Assembly: GCA_021404785.1 (NCBI GenBank)
Contig: QWHH01000004.1
Location: 124,001 to 188,000 of the forward strand
DNA from: Lysobacterales bacterium PRO7
GTDB lineage: Bacteria; Pseudomonadota; Gammaproteobacteria; Xanthomonadales; Rhodanobacteraceae
DNA: 64,000 nt
Direction: 5' to 3'
Part shown: positions 40,449 to 49,357 of the stretch, in pieces
Position numbering within the stretch: position 1 is the stretch's first letter
Layout: each line of letters opens with the position of its first letter
Notes under the pieces: model-generated
Database searches by the model: none
Seen by the model: only the letters and a program-made list of their open reading frames with translations
What the model was told of the DNA's origin: nothing
Position numbers and translations under genes: made by a program

Positions 40449-41714
40449 ATGTCCGTCGTTCGCACCCAAGTCCTCGCAGAAGCGAGCAGTCTTGCCCGGT
40501 CGTTTCGCGCAGCAAAACCATTTCGGCATATCGTCATTGACGACTTCCTTGAAGTAGACGCGTGCAAGAGCATTCTCGCGGATTTCCCACGCTTCGAGGA
40601 TCGCTACGCCCTGAACGAAATGGGTGAGGTCGGCGGCAAGGCTGTGCGCATGAACGTGCGCGAGATCTCCGATGCCTACCGCGACCTGGACCAGTACCTG
40701 CAGACACGCGAGTTTCTCGATTTCGTCTCCATGATCACCGGCATTCCCGACTTGCTCTACGACCCTGACTACATTGGCGGTGGCACGCATGAGAATCGCG
40801 ATGGGCAGGGATTGGATCAGCACGTCGATTTCAATTTCCATCCGGGCACGCGCTGGCACCGGCGGCTGAATCTGATCGTGTATCTGAATCCGGAATGGGA
40901 TGATTCCTGGGGCGGCAACCTGCAATTGCAGGCCGATCCGTGGAATGGCGATGCGAGCGGGCCCAGTGTCGCACCGTTGTTCAACCGTGCCGTCATCTTC
41001 GAAACCACCGAGCGCTCATGGCACGGTTTTTCGAACATCCATTTGCCGATCGACAAGAAGGGCGTGTCGCGCAAGTCGTTCGCGATCTACCTCTACACCA
41101 AGGAACGCCCGCCGGAAGAAACCGCCGCATCGCACGCGACCGTCTACGTGCCCGAAGGCATGCCGGCGGACCTGGTTCCCGGTGTCACGCTCGATGCGGC
41201 GCGCGTCGCCGATTTGCGCGGGCGCTTCGAGCGCATGCGCGGGCAGATCAAGTTCTTGTACGACCGCGAGCGGGACTTCGCCGCGCAAATCGCCGGACTT
41301 GAAGGCGCGCTCGCGCAGGCACGTGCGGCGGTGCGGCTGCCGCTGCAGGGGTATGCGACGCAAATAGAAGCGCCTAACGGATTTTGGCCAGACGGTTGGG
41401 TGGGGCGCGAGTTTTCGACGTGCATGCAGCCACAAAAGAAGATGCGTTCAATTCGCATCGATTTATGGGTGCCCGAACAGCTCGGCGGTGACCAGACGTT
41501 GCAGATTGAAATCAACAGCAATCGCTGGACGCACCACGTTGCGTGTGGTGTTCGTTCCACGTGTGTCATCGATATTGATGCTAGTGCGGGTAGCGAATTG
41601 AAATTGAGCATTCGCGCCGATCGTGTCTTCGTGCCTGCGCATGTCGGCGAGTCGGATGATGGGCGCGAGTTGGCGTGGAAGCTGATCGACGCTTCGTTTG
41701 TTCACGTTCATTAG
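40449..41714 (+). CDS. 2OG-Fe(II) oxygenase with C-terminal beta-sandwich domain
   Basis: 421 residues. N-terminal prolyl-hydroxylase-like oxygenase: iron ligands His125 and Asp127 in DQHVDF and His192 in SWHGF, with Arg208 in SRKSFAIYLYT placed to bind the 2-oxoglutarate carboxylate. Conserved context: FRHIVIDDFL, TGIPDLLYDP, GGTHEN, RLNLIVYLN and AVIFETTE. A short coiled coil (about 260-295) joins it to a beta-sandwich of roughly 120 residues (NGFWPDGWVGREFSTCM, LRIDLWVPE-like, LQIEINSNRW), a module also appended to glycosyltransferases of surface-glycan loci. Probably hydroxylates a cytoplasmic sugar, peptide or lipid substrate. It is a paralogue of the gene at 45994. The next gene starts 14 bases later on the same strand. 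Confidence 0.82.
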   Translation: MSVVRTQVLAEASSLARSFRAAKPFRHIVIDDFLEVDACKSILADFPRFEDRYALNEMGEVGGKAVRMNVREISDAYRDLDQYLQTREFLDFVSMITGIPDLLYDPDYIGGGTHENRDGQGLDQHVDFNFHPGTRWHRRLNLIVYLNPEWDDSWGGNLQLQADPWNGDASGPSVAPLFNRAVIFETTERSWHGFSNIHLPIDKKGVSRKSFAIYLYTKERPPEETAASHATVYVPEGMPADLVPGVTLDAARVADLRGRFERMRGQIKFLYDRERDFAAQIAGLEGALAQARAAVRLPLQGYATQIEAPNGFWPDGWVGREFSTCMQPQKKMRSIRIDLWVPEQLGGDQTLQIEINSNRWTHHVACGVRSTCVIDIDASAGSELKLSIRADRVFVPAHVGESDDGRELAWKLIDASFVHVH

Positions 41715-41728
41715 GATTGGAACAGATC

Positions 41729-43567
41729 ATGGCAGGCAGATTGTTGCGCGCTTCATCAGCTATTGCGTTGGTTCTCGTGGCTGTGATCGTTGTGTTTTAC
41801 GCTGGAGAACGCAGGCAGATTGCGCCCGTGCGTCATCAAGATGCCGCAATCGACGTGGTAGCGGTGGCTCGTGCGCCGAAACCCGAGCCTACACGACTGT
41901 TGCCGCCCTTGGTGGGTGCGACCTACATGGGCGACAACTGGCCGAAGAATTTCGTCAACGCCTTTCGCCGCGAAAATGTGGTAGCAGACTTTGCCCGCAT
42001 GCGCCGGGATGGCTTCAATGCGGTCGTGCTGTTGGTGTCGTGGGGCGATTTCCAGCCTGTATTTGATCCATGCTGCACATACGATGAGCGCGCCTTCGAA
42101 CGCCTCGACTTTCTTGTCGGACGCGCAAACGACGCCGGTCTGGATGTGGTTCTGCGCATCGGATACGGATGGACGTTCCAGCCCGATGCGGGCGATGTGG
42201 GCGTGCGCATACACCGATTGTTGAACGAAGACGAGGCGCGCGACGCGTTTTTCGCTTATGCGTCGCGCCTGGGCGAAATCGCGCGCCGGCACGCGAACGT
42301 GCGCCTTTCGCTGTTGACTTGGGAGGACCTCATCCTTCACACAATTGACGGCGACGGACGCAAGGACTTTCGCCAGTTCATCGACAGCCTGCCCGAGCGC
42401 GATCCATTGCGCGCATCCGCGGCAAGCACGCCGGAACTTCCGCAGCGGGATGGGCCGCGCGTGGCATTGTTCAACGCGTATTGGGACTGGCTCTTGATGC
42501 AGAAGATTTTCAAACCTGCCGCCGCGCGCATTCCGAACCTGTCCTACGAGGCGCGCGTCGACAGCGAACCGCTGCCGCACACGGATGCCGATGGCAAGGT
42601 CGAATACGAATGGATCGGTCACGAGTCGACTTACCATCCGCCAGGTGCAGATGCGATTGCCCTGTACTGGGCGCCATTCTGGGGCGCGCAAAATCAGGGA
42701 GAGCAGCTCGATGCAGAGCAGTCCTTGCAGCTGTTCACCGCGCTGCTCGACAAAGTCCGGCAACACAGCGGCGAACTGCCGATATTCATCGATCAGCTCA
42801 ACGTGATCGACAATACACTGGGATTCGAGCGCAATGCGGCATTGCGGCCGGCGGCATTGCCTGCATTCATGGATGGCGCCTACTGTGTCATGCGTGAAGC
42901 CGGCGTTTTCGGTTACGCGTACTGGACCACGCAAGATTACGCGGAGAGCCCACTCTACAATCCCAGTTTCTCGTATCGCCTGGACGGATGGAAGCTCAGC
43001 GTCGCCGATGGTGCCGAGCCCGAGTCGCGGCTGCAAGCCAGGCCATCGGGTGACTTCGATCTGCGCATGAGCCCAGGAGATCGTTTGCGCCAGATCATTC
43101 CCGAGAGACGCGGCCGGTTGCCGACAACAAATGCCGAGGAACATCTTTCCGCCCATGTTTGCGTTTCGGCGCGTGCAGGCGCGCGCGCTGTCGTGGAAGT
43201 TTCGGCGGGTGCTGCGCCAGTACGATTGAAATTGGGTGGCAGCACCACGGGGCAGGTGTGCAGCAAGATTCAGACGCGGTCGCGTAACGACACTGAATTG
43301 GATCTGGAAATCCACGATGTCAGTGGCGCAGCTCTATTGACGAATGTCAAGTTGTACGACCACATCCAGCAGGGCGGGCTGTATCAATTCGATGGCAAGG
43401 AGGGCGTGCTGTTGGCGTCGTTGCGCAGGCTCAATCAGCGGTTCGCGAAAGCGGACACAACTTTGGCGTCATCTCATCGCGAACCGGGAGAAGATTCGAA
43501 CGCACGAACGCACAAGGTAGAACCGGTTCGAGATGGTGATGCGCGAGAGCCGTGCGGGCCGCGTTAG
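41729..43567 (+). CDS. Membrane-anchored glycoside-hydrolase-like TIM-barrel protein
   Basis: 612 residues. The ATG at 41729 follows GGAACAG and leads into an uncleaved-looking membrane anchor (LRASSAIALVLVAVIVVFYA). The body resembles clan-A glycosidases (GH5/GH42-like): a barrel start YMGDNWPKNFVNAF, FNAVVLLVSWGDFQP, GLDVVLRIGYGW, then RLSLLTWEDL with a candidate acid/base Glu, FIDQLNVIDN, and GYAYWTTQDYAESPLYNPSF at the barrel end. A C-terminal beta-rich region (HVCVSARAGARAVVEVSAG) looks carbohydrate-binding. I cannot fix the nucleophile. The last 45 codons overlap the convergent gene and look low-complexity, so the true end may be earlier or the gene altered. Probably trims or binds the cluster's glycan in the periplasm. 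Confidence 0.65.
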   Translation: MAGRLLRASSAIALVLVAVIVVFYAGERRQIAPVRHQDAAIDVVAVARAPKPEPTRLLPPLVGATYMGDNWPKNFVNAFRRENVVADFARMRRDGFNAVVLLVSWGDFQPVFDPCCTYDERAFERLDFLVGRANDAGLDVVLRIGYGWTFQPDAGDVGVRIHRLLNEDEARDAFFAYASRLGEIARRHANVRLSLLTWEDLILHTIDGDGRKDFRQFIDSLPERDPLRASAASTPELPQRDGPRVALFNAYWDWLLMQKIFKPAAARIPNLSYEARVDSEPLPHTDADGKVEYEWIGHESTYHPPGADAIALYWAPFWGAQNQGEQLDAEQSLQLFTALLDKVRQHSGELPIFIDQLNVIDNTLGFERNAALRPAALPAFMDGAYCVMREAGVFGYAYWTTQDYAESPLYNPSFSYRLDGWKLSVADGAEPESRLQARPSGDFDLRMSPGDRLRQIIPERRGRLPTTNAEEHLSAHVCVSARAGARAVVEVSAGAAPVRLKLGGSTTGQVCSKIQTRSRNDTELDLEIHDVSGAALLTNVKLYDHIQQGGLYQFDGKEGVLLASLRRLNQRFAKADTTLASSHREPGEDSNARTHKVEPVRDGDAREPCGPR

Positions 43568-45005
43568 GATTGATCAGCAGCGCGTACAGCGGTCCTGTCG
43601 AAGTGGCAATTCGGCGCGCGGCTTCGCCATCCATGCCGTAGATTGGATACTGGGTCGGATCACTGGCGACGCGTACGAAACTCGTCGTTGACGGGAAGCC
43701 GAGTGCGAGAAACGCGAGCGGTTCGCTCTCGGCGAGCACCACGGTAGCACGATCCAGGTTATGCGTCGGCGGTACATCGATCCGCAGAAAATGATGCCCA
43801 TAATGCGGAAGCCGACCGGAATCCGAAGGATGCGTCGACATGGCAATTACAAGCAGCGATCCAAACATCGCTAGGCGGTAGCGACGCGGTTTCAGCGTGC
43901 CGAATGCGAGCACCACCAGCAATGGCGCGAGCATTTCCATCGGCACGAGGTAACGATAGATCGAAAACACCACGAGCCAGGCCGAATAGGCGATCGCGAG
44001 TGATAGGGCCAGACCACGCACGCGATCGTGTGTGCTGGAATCTCCGTTGCCTCGCCACAACAATACGGGTAGGGCTAGGAAGGCGAGCGGTATGCGCAGG
44101 TCGAAGAACGGTTGCTCGGAAACCCGTTGCGGCTGAAAGAGCCAGACAAGCGGATACAGCGGCCATTCCCACGGCGAGCGTGGCAGAAATCGAGTATCGC
44201 GCCCCAGCGATGCTGCATGCTCACTGCCGAACAGATTGCCGAACATTGGATGGAGCGGATTGCCGAATTCACGGTAGAGATGCCATAGCCAGAATCCATC
44301 TACGGCAAGGAAACCGAGCGCGGCCATGGCGATCGCCGCTCCCGGAGCGCGCCATCGCGTCGGTGTGTTCCACGTCAGTGGAATCACAGCTGCGAGAAGG
44401 CCCAGTGCGAACGGTGCGCAAGTAAGCTTGATGCCGACCGCGCCGCCAAGCAGCATGCCGGCCAACGCCGCTCGTGGCATAGTCAAACCTGCTCGTGCAA
44501 ACGTGATCGCGTAAGCAGCTAGAACCGGCAAGCTAACGAGCGTGTCGCCAAAACTCGTGCCGAGTTGGGTCAGCGGTGTCGCGCCAAGGATGCCAACCAA
44601 AGCTGTGCATAGCGCAAACCAGAAGCGGCCACTCGGTACTGTGGCAGGCAGCAATGCGCGGGCGAGAAAATACAACGGCACGACATTCAGGCTCTGCAGC
44701 GCCCCGAGTAGGAAAGCGCTCAACCTCGGCGGGGTTTCGACATAGAGCAGGTAAGCGAAAGTCGACAGCAGAGGATTGAAGTAACTTTGCATTTGCGCGG
44801 CGGCGTAATCGCGCGCGCCACGGCCAGTCCAGAACGCCCAGCCATCGTAGAGATGATAGTTACGCAGGTCGAAGGTATCGGATTGGCCGAGTTTGATCGC
44901 GATTGTGCCGAAGATGATGGCGAGCAAGGCGAACAGCAGAACCCGCACAGCGCGTGGAACCGCTTCCGCGGCTAACTGCGAACCGCTGTGCGCAGGCGCA
45001 TGCAT
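43431..45005 (-). CDS. Polytopic membrane glycosyltransferase (GT39/ArnT-like)
   Basis: 524 residues with about ten hydrophobic helices. An early loop has DTFDLRNYHLYDGWAFWTGR, with the acidic residues expected in the first periplasmic loop of GT-C enzymes that use lipid-linked sugars. Further loops include YFNPLLSTFAYLLYVETPP and FWLWHLYREFGNPLHPMFGNLF; a soluble C-terminal end follows (DPTQYPIYGMDGEAARRI). Probably transfers a sugar from a polyprenyl carrier to a periplasmic acceptor. Its ATG overlaps the stop of the GT2 gene as TGATG, so it is coupled to it. It also overlaps the convergent glycosidase-like gene by 137 bases. Confidence 0.72.
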   Translation of the reverse strand: MHAPAHSGSQLAAEAVPRAVRVLLFALLAIIFGTIAIKLGQSDTFDLRNYHLYDGWAFWTGRGARDYAAAQMQSYFNPLLSTFAYLLYVETPPRLSAFLLGALQSLNVVPLYFLARALLPATVPSGRFWFALCTALVGILGATPLTQLGTSFGDTLVSLPVLAAYAITFARAGLTMPRAALAGMLLGGAVGIKLTCAPFALGLLAAVIPLTWNTPTRWRAPGAAIAMAALGFLAVDGFWLWHLYREFGNPLHPMFGNLFGSEHAASLGRDTRFLPRSPWEWPLYPLVWLFQPQRVSEQPFFDLRIPLAFLALPVLLWRGNGDSSTHDRVRGLALSLAIAYSAWLVVFSIYRYLVPMEMLAPLLVVLAFGTLKPRRYRLAMFGSLLVIAMSTHPSDSGRLPHYGHHFLRIDVPPTHNLDRATVVLAESEPLAFLALGFPSTTSFVRVASDPTQYPIYGMDGEAARRIATSTGPLYALLINPNAARTALAHHHLEPVLPCAFVRSNLLPVRDEMTPKLCPLSRTAD

Positions 45006-45997
45006 CAGCGCGGCGAACCGCTAAAGGGCGTTGGCGCTCCGCGTGACGGCTGCGCAAGATATGCGAGCGACCGCATTTCACGCCGGCCGCGCGTAACCGT
45101 GTCGAGGATCATGCCCGAAAAAAAACTTAGCGCGGCGAGAAGCATCAAGCCGGTCGACAAGATTGCCGTCGGAAAGCGCGGTACGAGTCCCGTCTGCATG
45201 TAGGTCAGAACGATGGGTACGGCAAGCGCAATGGAAGTCAGCCCTAGGGCGGTGGCGCACAAGCTGTAGAACAGCAGGGGTCGCTCGGCACTGAACAGGC
45301 GCAGCATCGTGAGCAAGATGCGGATTCCGTCGCGGACCGTGTTGAGCTTGCTCGCTGATCCCGGTGCACGCTCCTTGAATGCGACTGGATGTTCGGCCGT
45401 TGGCAGCCTGAGTTCAAGTGCGTGAACGGTAAGTTCGGCTTCGATCTCAAAACCGCTTGAGAGTACCGGAAACGACTTGACGAAGCGGCGCGAGAAGACG
45501 CGATAACCGGAAAGGATGTCGGCGCAGGAGCGCCCGAACAGATGGCTCAGGAATCCGCTCAGCAGCGCGTTGCCGAAAGCGTGGCCCGGGCGATGTACGT
45601 CAGCGCTGATCGGTTCGCGCACGCCAACGACCATATCCAGGCCAGCCTCAATTAATTTCTCGATCATGGCCGGCGCCGCCGCGGCTGCGTAGGTATCGTC
45701 GCCGTCGACCATCACATAGATGTCTGCATCGACATCAGCAAACATCCGTCGAACGACATGTCCCTTGCCTTGCATCGGCACCCGGTGCACGCTCGCACCG
45801 GCCGCCACCGCTATGGCGGCCGTATCGTCGGTGGAATTGTTGTCGAATACGTGAATCCGCGCGTCCGGCAATGTCGTACGGAATTCCGCGACGACCTTGG
45901 CGATGGCTACCGCTTCGTTGTAGCAGGGGACGACAACGGCAACGGAATTGCGAGGCAGGCCGATGCCTTTCCGGAGAGGGCGCGTGGGAACGTTCAT
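45005..45997 (-). CDS. GT2 glycosyltransferase, dolichyl-phosphate mannose synthase-like
   Basis: 330 residues. GT-A domain: VAVVVPCYNEAVAIAKVV, HVFDNNSTDDT, YVMVDGDDTY (DxD-type metal site) and a later SGYRVFSRRFVKSFPVLSSGFEIEAELTVHA. Two C-terminal membrane helices follow (LLFYSLCATALGLTSIALAVPIVL and TAILSTGLMLLAALSFFSGMIL). Such enzymes load a sugar on undecaprenyl phosphate at the inner membrane, which would supply the GT-C transferase encoded next. It overlaps the upstream oxygenase stop by four bases and the downstream transferase start by one, an unbroken minus-strand operon. Confidence 0.85.
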   Translation of the reverse strand: MNVPTRPLRKGIGLPRNSVAVVVPCYNEAVAIAKVVAEFRTTLPDARIHVFDNNSTDDTAAIAVAAGASVHRVPMQGKGHVVRRMFADVDADIYVMVDGDDTYAAAAAPAMIEKLIEAGLDMVVGVREPISADVHRPGHAFGNALLSGFLSHLFGRSCADILSGYRVFSRRFVKSFPVLSSGFEIEAELTVHALELRLPTAEHPVAFKERAPGSASKLNTVRDGIRILLTMLRLFSAERPLLFYSLCATALGLTSIALAVPIVLTYMQTGLVPRFPTAILSTGLMLLAALSFFSGMILDTVTRGRREMRSLAYLAQPSRGAPTPFSGSPR

Positions 45998-46914
45998 CGC
46001 AAACCTGCCATCAGTCGCCGCGCGAAATAGCGTAATCGCCCCAGTCTGCCGCGATTCAAGGCAGTGTGCGCGTCTTCAAGTTGCTTCGTGACTGCGGTCA
46101 CATCGCGATACAGCCGCTGATTGTGTTGATCGCGGCGTGTGAGGAGCACGCGCAATTCCCGCACGTCCGCTTCGCTCAGCGTAAGCCCGGGTTTGAAACG
46201 CTCCGGCAACGGGCGGTCGACGTAGATTGTTGAATGCGTGTCGGCGAGTTCCTCGTCCGGACGCCCGGTTGTGTAAAAGTATAGAGCGATCGACTTGCGC
46301 GACAGCGACTGCTTCGTCTCCGGCAACGCGATGCGCGAGAAGCCGTGCCAGCTCCATTCCGTGGTTTCGAAGATCACGGCGCGGTTGTACGACGGCGTGA
46401 TCAGAGTGACGCGATCGCCTGGCGCGCGCGGATCCGAGTGCAGTTCCAACGATCCGCCCCAGGCATCGTCCCATTCGTGATTGAGGTAGACGATGAGGTT
46501 CAGGCGCCGATGCCAGCGTTCGACGGGGTGGCGGTTGAAATCCACGTGCGCATCCAGATCCTGGCCGTGGCGATTTTCGTGCGTGCCGCCGCCGAAGTAC
46601 CAGGGGTCGTAGAGCAGGTCGGGGATACCGGTAATGTGTCCAATCAGATCGAGGAAACTGCGGGTCTGGATCAGGTCATCGAGCGCGGTGTACGACGGTC
46701 CAAGCCCGCGAATCTTTTCCACCGTCGACTTGTTGCCGAGTTCGCCGGCTTCGTTGCGCGCATTGCCGCGTTCGAACGGCGGAAATTCATTGAGCAGGCG
46801 CGCACACGTCGCCGCATCGAAGAAATCGTCGATGACAACGTGGCGAAACGGCTCACGGCGCTGGAATTGCACGGCGAGTTCGGTGGCGTGCGCGGTGACG
46901 GCAGGGTTCAGCAT
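45994..46914 (-). CDS. 2OG-Fe(II) oxygenase, paralogue of the one at 40449
   Basis: 306 residues from the ATG at 46914; the frame is open further but runs over ptsI. Iron ligands His123 and Asp125 (DAHVDF) and His190 (SWHGF), with Arg206 in SRKSIALYFYT for the cosubstrate. It shares FRHVVIDDFF, TGIPDLLYDPWYFGGGTHEN, RWHRRLNLIVYLNHEWDDAWGG and AVIFETTE with the paralogue, so the active sites are almost the same. It lacks the C-terminal beta-sandwich and ends in a short coiled helix and basic tail. First gene of an operon with two glycosyltransferases, which suggests it modifies the same glycan or lipid carrier product. Only 38 bases separate it from the PTS genes. Confidence 0.82.
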   Translation of the reverse strand: MLNPAVTAHATELAVQFQRREPFRHVVIDDFFDAATCARLLNEFPPFERGNARNEAGELGNKSTVEKIRGLGPSYTALDDLIQTRSFLDLIGHITGIPDLLYDPWYFGGGTHENRHGQDLDAHVDFNRHPVERWHRRLNLIVYLNHEWDDAWGGSLELHSDPRAPGDRVTLITPSYNRAVIFETTEWSWHGFSRIALPETKQSLSRKSIALYFYTTGRPDEELADTHSTIYVDRPLPERFKPGLTLSEADVRELRVLLTRRDQHNQRLYRDVTAVTKQLEDAHTALNRGRLGRLRYFARRLMAGLR

Positions 46915-46952
46915 GTGCGGAAGGGTCGCCGGGAAACGCGTATTGTAGCCGA

Positions 46953-48689
46953 TCAGATTTTCGCATCCCCCAACACCCGATCGAGCGCCGCCTTGGTCTG
47001 CGCGCGCAGCAGGCGCGGGGCGAGCTTGCGCAGGCGCGCATGGTCGCAGGCGGCGATGGCCTGGCGCACCTCGAGCAGCGAACTCGGGTGCATGGAAAAT
47101 CCGGTCAAACCGAGTGCCATGAGCAGCGGCGTGCAGCGCGTGTCCGCGGCCATCTCGCCACACAGGGTGACCGGCTTCTTCGCGCGCGTGGCCGTGGCGA
47201 TGATCTGCGCGAGCAGTTTGAGCACGGCCGGATGCAGCGGATCGTAGAGCTCGCCGAGGGCGTCGTTGTTGCGATCCACGGCGAGCAAGTACTGGGTCAA
47301 ATCGTTCGTGCCGATGGCGATGAAATCCACATGCCGGATTATTGTGGGCAACGCGATCGCCGCGGCCGGCACCTCGATCATCGCGCCAAGTTCGTAGTGA
47401 TCGGCGATTTCGTAGCCGCTGCTGCGCAGCTCGCGTGCGCAAGACTCGATCAATACGCGCACTTCGCCGATCTCGCCCGCGTTGGTGACCATCGGCACCA
47501 GGACGCGCACTGGTCCGAACGCCGAGGCGCGCAGGATCGCGCGCAATTGCGTCGCGAACACGGCTGGCCAGCGCAACGCGAGACGCACGCCGCGCACGCC
47601 GAGCGCGGGATTGGGTTCGGCCGCGAGTGCGAGGCCTGTAGCGTCGGCCTTGTCCGCGCCGAGGTCGAGGGTGCGGATCGTCACCGGCGCTCCGGCCATG
47701 GCAAGCACGACGTTGCGGTAGGCCGTGAATTGTTCTTCCTCGTCGGGCAGCTCACGACGTTGCAGGAACAGGAACTCGGTGCGATACAGGCCCACGCCTT
47801 CGGCGCCGCAGGCGCGCGCTTGGGCGAGGTCGGCGGGCATTTCCGCATTTGCAAACAAGTGGATATGTATACCGTCGGCGGTGAGCGATGGCGCATGCTT
47901 GAAGCGTGCGAGCTGATCGAAGCTGCGCGCCAGCTCGCGCTGGAACTGGCGGTAGCGGATCAGGTCCTGCGCGGTCGGGTGTGCCACGATTTCACCGGAG
48001 CCGCCGTCGATCAGCAGCAGATCGTCGTCGGCGATGCGTTCCAGCGCTTCACGCGCGCCAACCACCATCGGCAGGCGCAGGCTGCGCGCGAGGATCGCGC
48101 TGTGCGAGAGCGGACTGCCGCCGGTGGTGACGAGGCCCAGCACACCGTGTTCGGTCAGGTGCGCGACTTCCGCCGGCGCGATCGCGTCGCCGACGAGGAT
48201 GGTGCCGACGCGCGAAGCAATCTGGCGTTCCGCCGGCGTGGTGTCACGATGGAGTACGGTCTGCACGCGTCCGATGACGTGGTCGATGTCCTCGCGGCGG
48301 CTGCGGAAGTACGGATCGTCGATCGCATCGAATGCGGCAGCGAGGCGATCACGCTGCATCTTCAGTGCGACGCCTGCGCGGTAACGACCCTTGCGGATCA
48401 GGGTGTAGAGTCCTTCGGTCAATTCCGGATCGTCGAGGATGAGGCTGTGCGCATCGATGAACTCGCCAACCTCGCGCGCCAGCGCGCCGTGCAATTTGTC
48501 GCGCAGCACCTTGAGTTCTTCACGTGCGTGCAGCAGGGCCGCGCGCAGGCGCTCGACTTCGGGTTCGACTTCGTTTTCGGCGAGTGGGCGTTCGTCGAGG
48601 CGGATCTGGCTTGGTCGCAACAGGCGCGCGCGGCCCAGCGCCATTCCGCGTGCGGCGCCTGTCCCGGCGATGACGAAACGTGAACTCAT
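46953..48689 (-). CDS. ptsI: Phosphoenolpyruvate-protein phosphotransferase, PTS enzyme I
   Basis: 578 residues. The phospho-accepting His is at 196 in TTGGSPLSHSAILARSL. The PEP-binding barrel shows GVGLYRTEFLFLQR, IRTLDLGADK, LVPMVTNAGEI, GAMIEVPAAA, FIAIGTNDLTQYLLAVDRNN and the catalytic Cys in TLCGEMAAD. It phosphorylates HPr with PEP in the cytoplasm. The ATG overlaps the HPr stop codon. No sugar permease (EIIBC) is nearby, so this PTS probably acts in regulation, not in sugar uptake. Last gene of the PTS operon. Confidence 0.95.
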   Translation of the reverse strand: MSSRFVIAGTGAARGMALGRARLLRPSQIRLDERPLAENEVEPEVERLRAALLHAREELKVLRDKLHGALAREVGEFIDAHSLILDDPELTEGLYTLIRKGRYRAGVALKMQRDRLAAAFDAIDDPYFRSRREDIDHVIGRVQTVLHRDTTPAERQIASRVGTILVGDAIAPAEVAHLTEHGVLGLVTTGGSPLSHSAILARSLRLPMVVGAREALERIADDDLLLIDGGSGEIVAHPTAQDLIRYRQFQRELARSFDQLARFKHAPSLTADGIHIHLFANAEMPADLAQARACGAEGVGLYRTEFLFLQRRELPDEEEQFTAYRNVVLAMAGAPVTIRTLDLGADKADATGLALAAEPNPALGVRGVRLALRWPAVFATQLRAILRASAFGPVRVLVPMVTNAGEIGEVRVLIESCARELRSSGYEIADHYELGAMIEVPAAAIALPTIIRHVDFIAIGTNDLTQYLLAVDRNNDALGELYDPLHPAVLKLLAQIIATATRAKKPVTLCGEMAADTRCTPLLMALGLTGFSMHPSSLLEVRQAIAACDHARLRKLAPRLLRAQTKAALDRVLGDAKI

Positions 48690-48955
48690 GCACCCTCGTC
48701 GAACTTGCGCGCGAACAGGTCGACCATCGCATCCAGTGCGGCGGCTTCGTCCGGCCCGTCGGTGCGCAAGGTGATCGTCTGGCCGACGCCGGCGGCGAGC
48801 ATCATCACGCCCATGATGCTTTTGGCGTTGATCTCGCGACCGCGGTGGATGAGCCACGCATTCGACTTGAAACCTTGCAAGAGCTGCACGAGCTTCGCCG
48901 AGGCGCGCGCGTGCAAGCCGAGTTTGTTGGTGATGGCGATATCCCTCTCAACCAT
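48686..48955 (-). CDS. ptsH: Phosphocarrier protein HPr
   Basis: 89 residues. His15 in KLGLHARASAKLV takes phosphate from enzyme I, and Ser46 in INAKSIMGVMMLA is the site for HPr kinase/phosphorylase, whose gene lies 4 kb away in this window. The ATG at 48955 is the family start; a longer frame adds nine residues. It overlaps the EIIA gene end by 8 bases and the ptsI start by 4. Cytoplasmic. Confidence 0.95.
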   Translation of the reverse strand: MVERDIAITNKLGLHARASAKLVQLLQGFKSNAWLIHRGREINAKSIMGVMMLAAGVGQTITLRTDGPDEAAALDAMVDLFARKFDEGA

Positions 48956-49337
48956 GTTCGACGATTCCTGCACGTCCGCCATTCGCCGCGGTCTGGGCCA
49001 GTTCGGCCAGTGGCTGTTCCGGATAGTTGAGTGTGCGCAGCAGCATCGGCAGGTTCAGGCCGGAGACGCGGCGCACGTCGACTCCGAGTTCCGGCAGGCG
49101 CTGCGCGACATTGCTAGGTGTGGCGCCGTAGACGTCGGTGAGCACCAGCACACCTTCGCCGGAATCGAGTTTGCGTACGCGCGCCGCGGCATCGCGCAGA
49201 GCCGCCTCCACGTCGCTGCCGGGCGGGATCGCCTGCGCTTCCAGCGCCAGCGGCACGCGGCCGAGAATGTGGCGTGCGGTGGCGATCAACGCATCGCCCA
49301 TCGCCTCGTGCGTGAGTAAAAGTATACCGACGCTCAT
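48948..49337 (-). CDS. PTS EIIA component, mannose/fructose-family (EIIA-Man type)
   Basis: 129 residues with the EIIA-Man fold: the start MSVGILLLTHEAMGDALI carries the phospho-His at position 10, and GVLVLTDVYGATPSNVAQRL is the conserved Asp-containing loop, followed by SGLNLPMLLRTLNY. In proteobacteria such a lone EIIA without EIIB/C partners is linked to HPr for regulatory purposes. It overlaps ptsH by 8 bases, and a palindromic repeat separates it from rapZ upstream. The ATG at 49337 is chosen over an upstream in-frame start because the latter runs through the repeat. Confidence 0.9.
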   Translation of the reverse strand: MSVGILLLTHEAMGDALIATARHILGRVPLALEAQAIPPGSDVEAALRDAAARVRKLDSGEGVLVLTDVYGATPSNVAQRLPELGVDVRRVSGLNLPMLLRTLNYPEQPLAELAQTAANGGRAGIVEHG

Positions 49338-49357
49338 GCTACCCGCTCCCATCCCGC

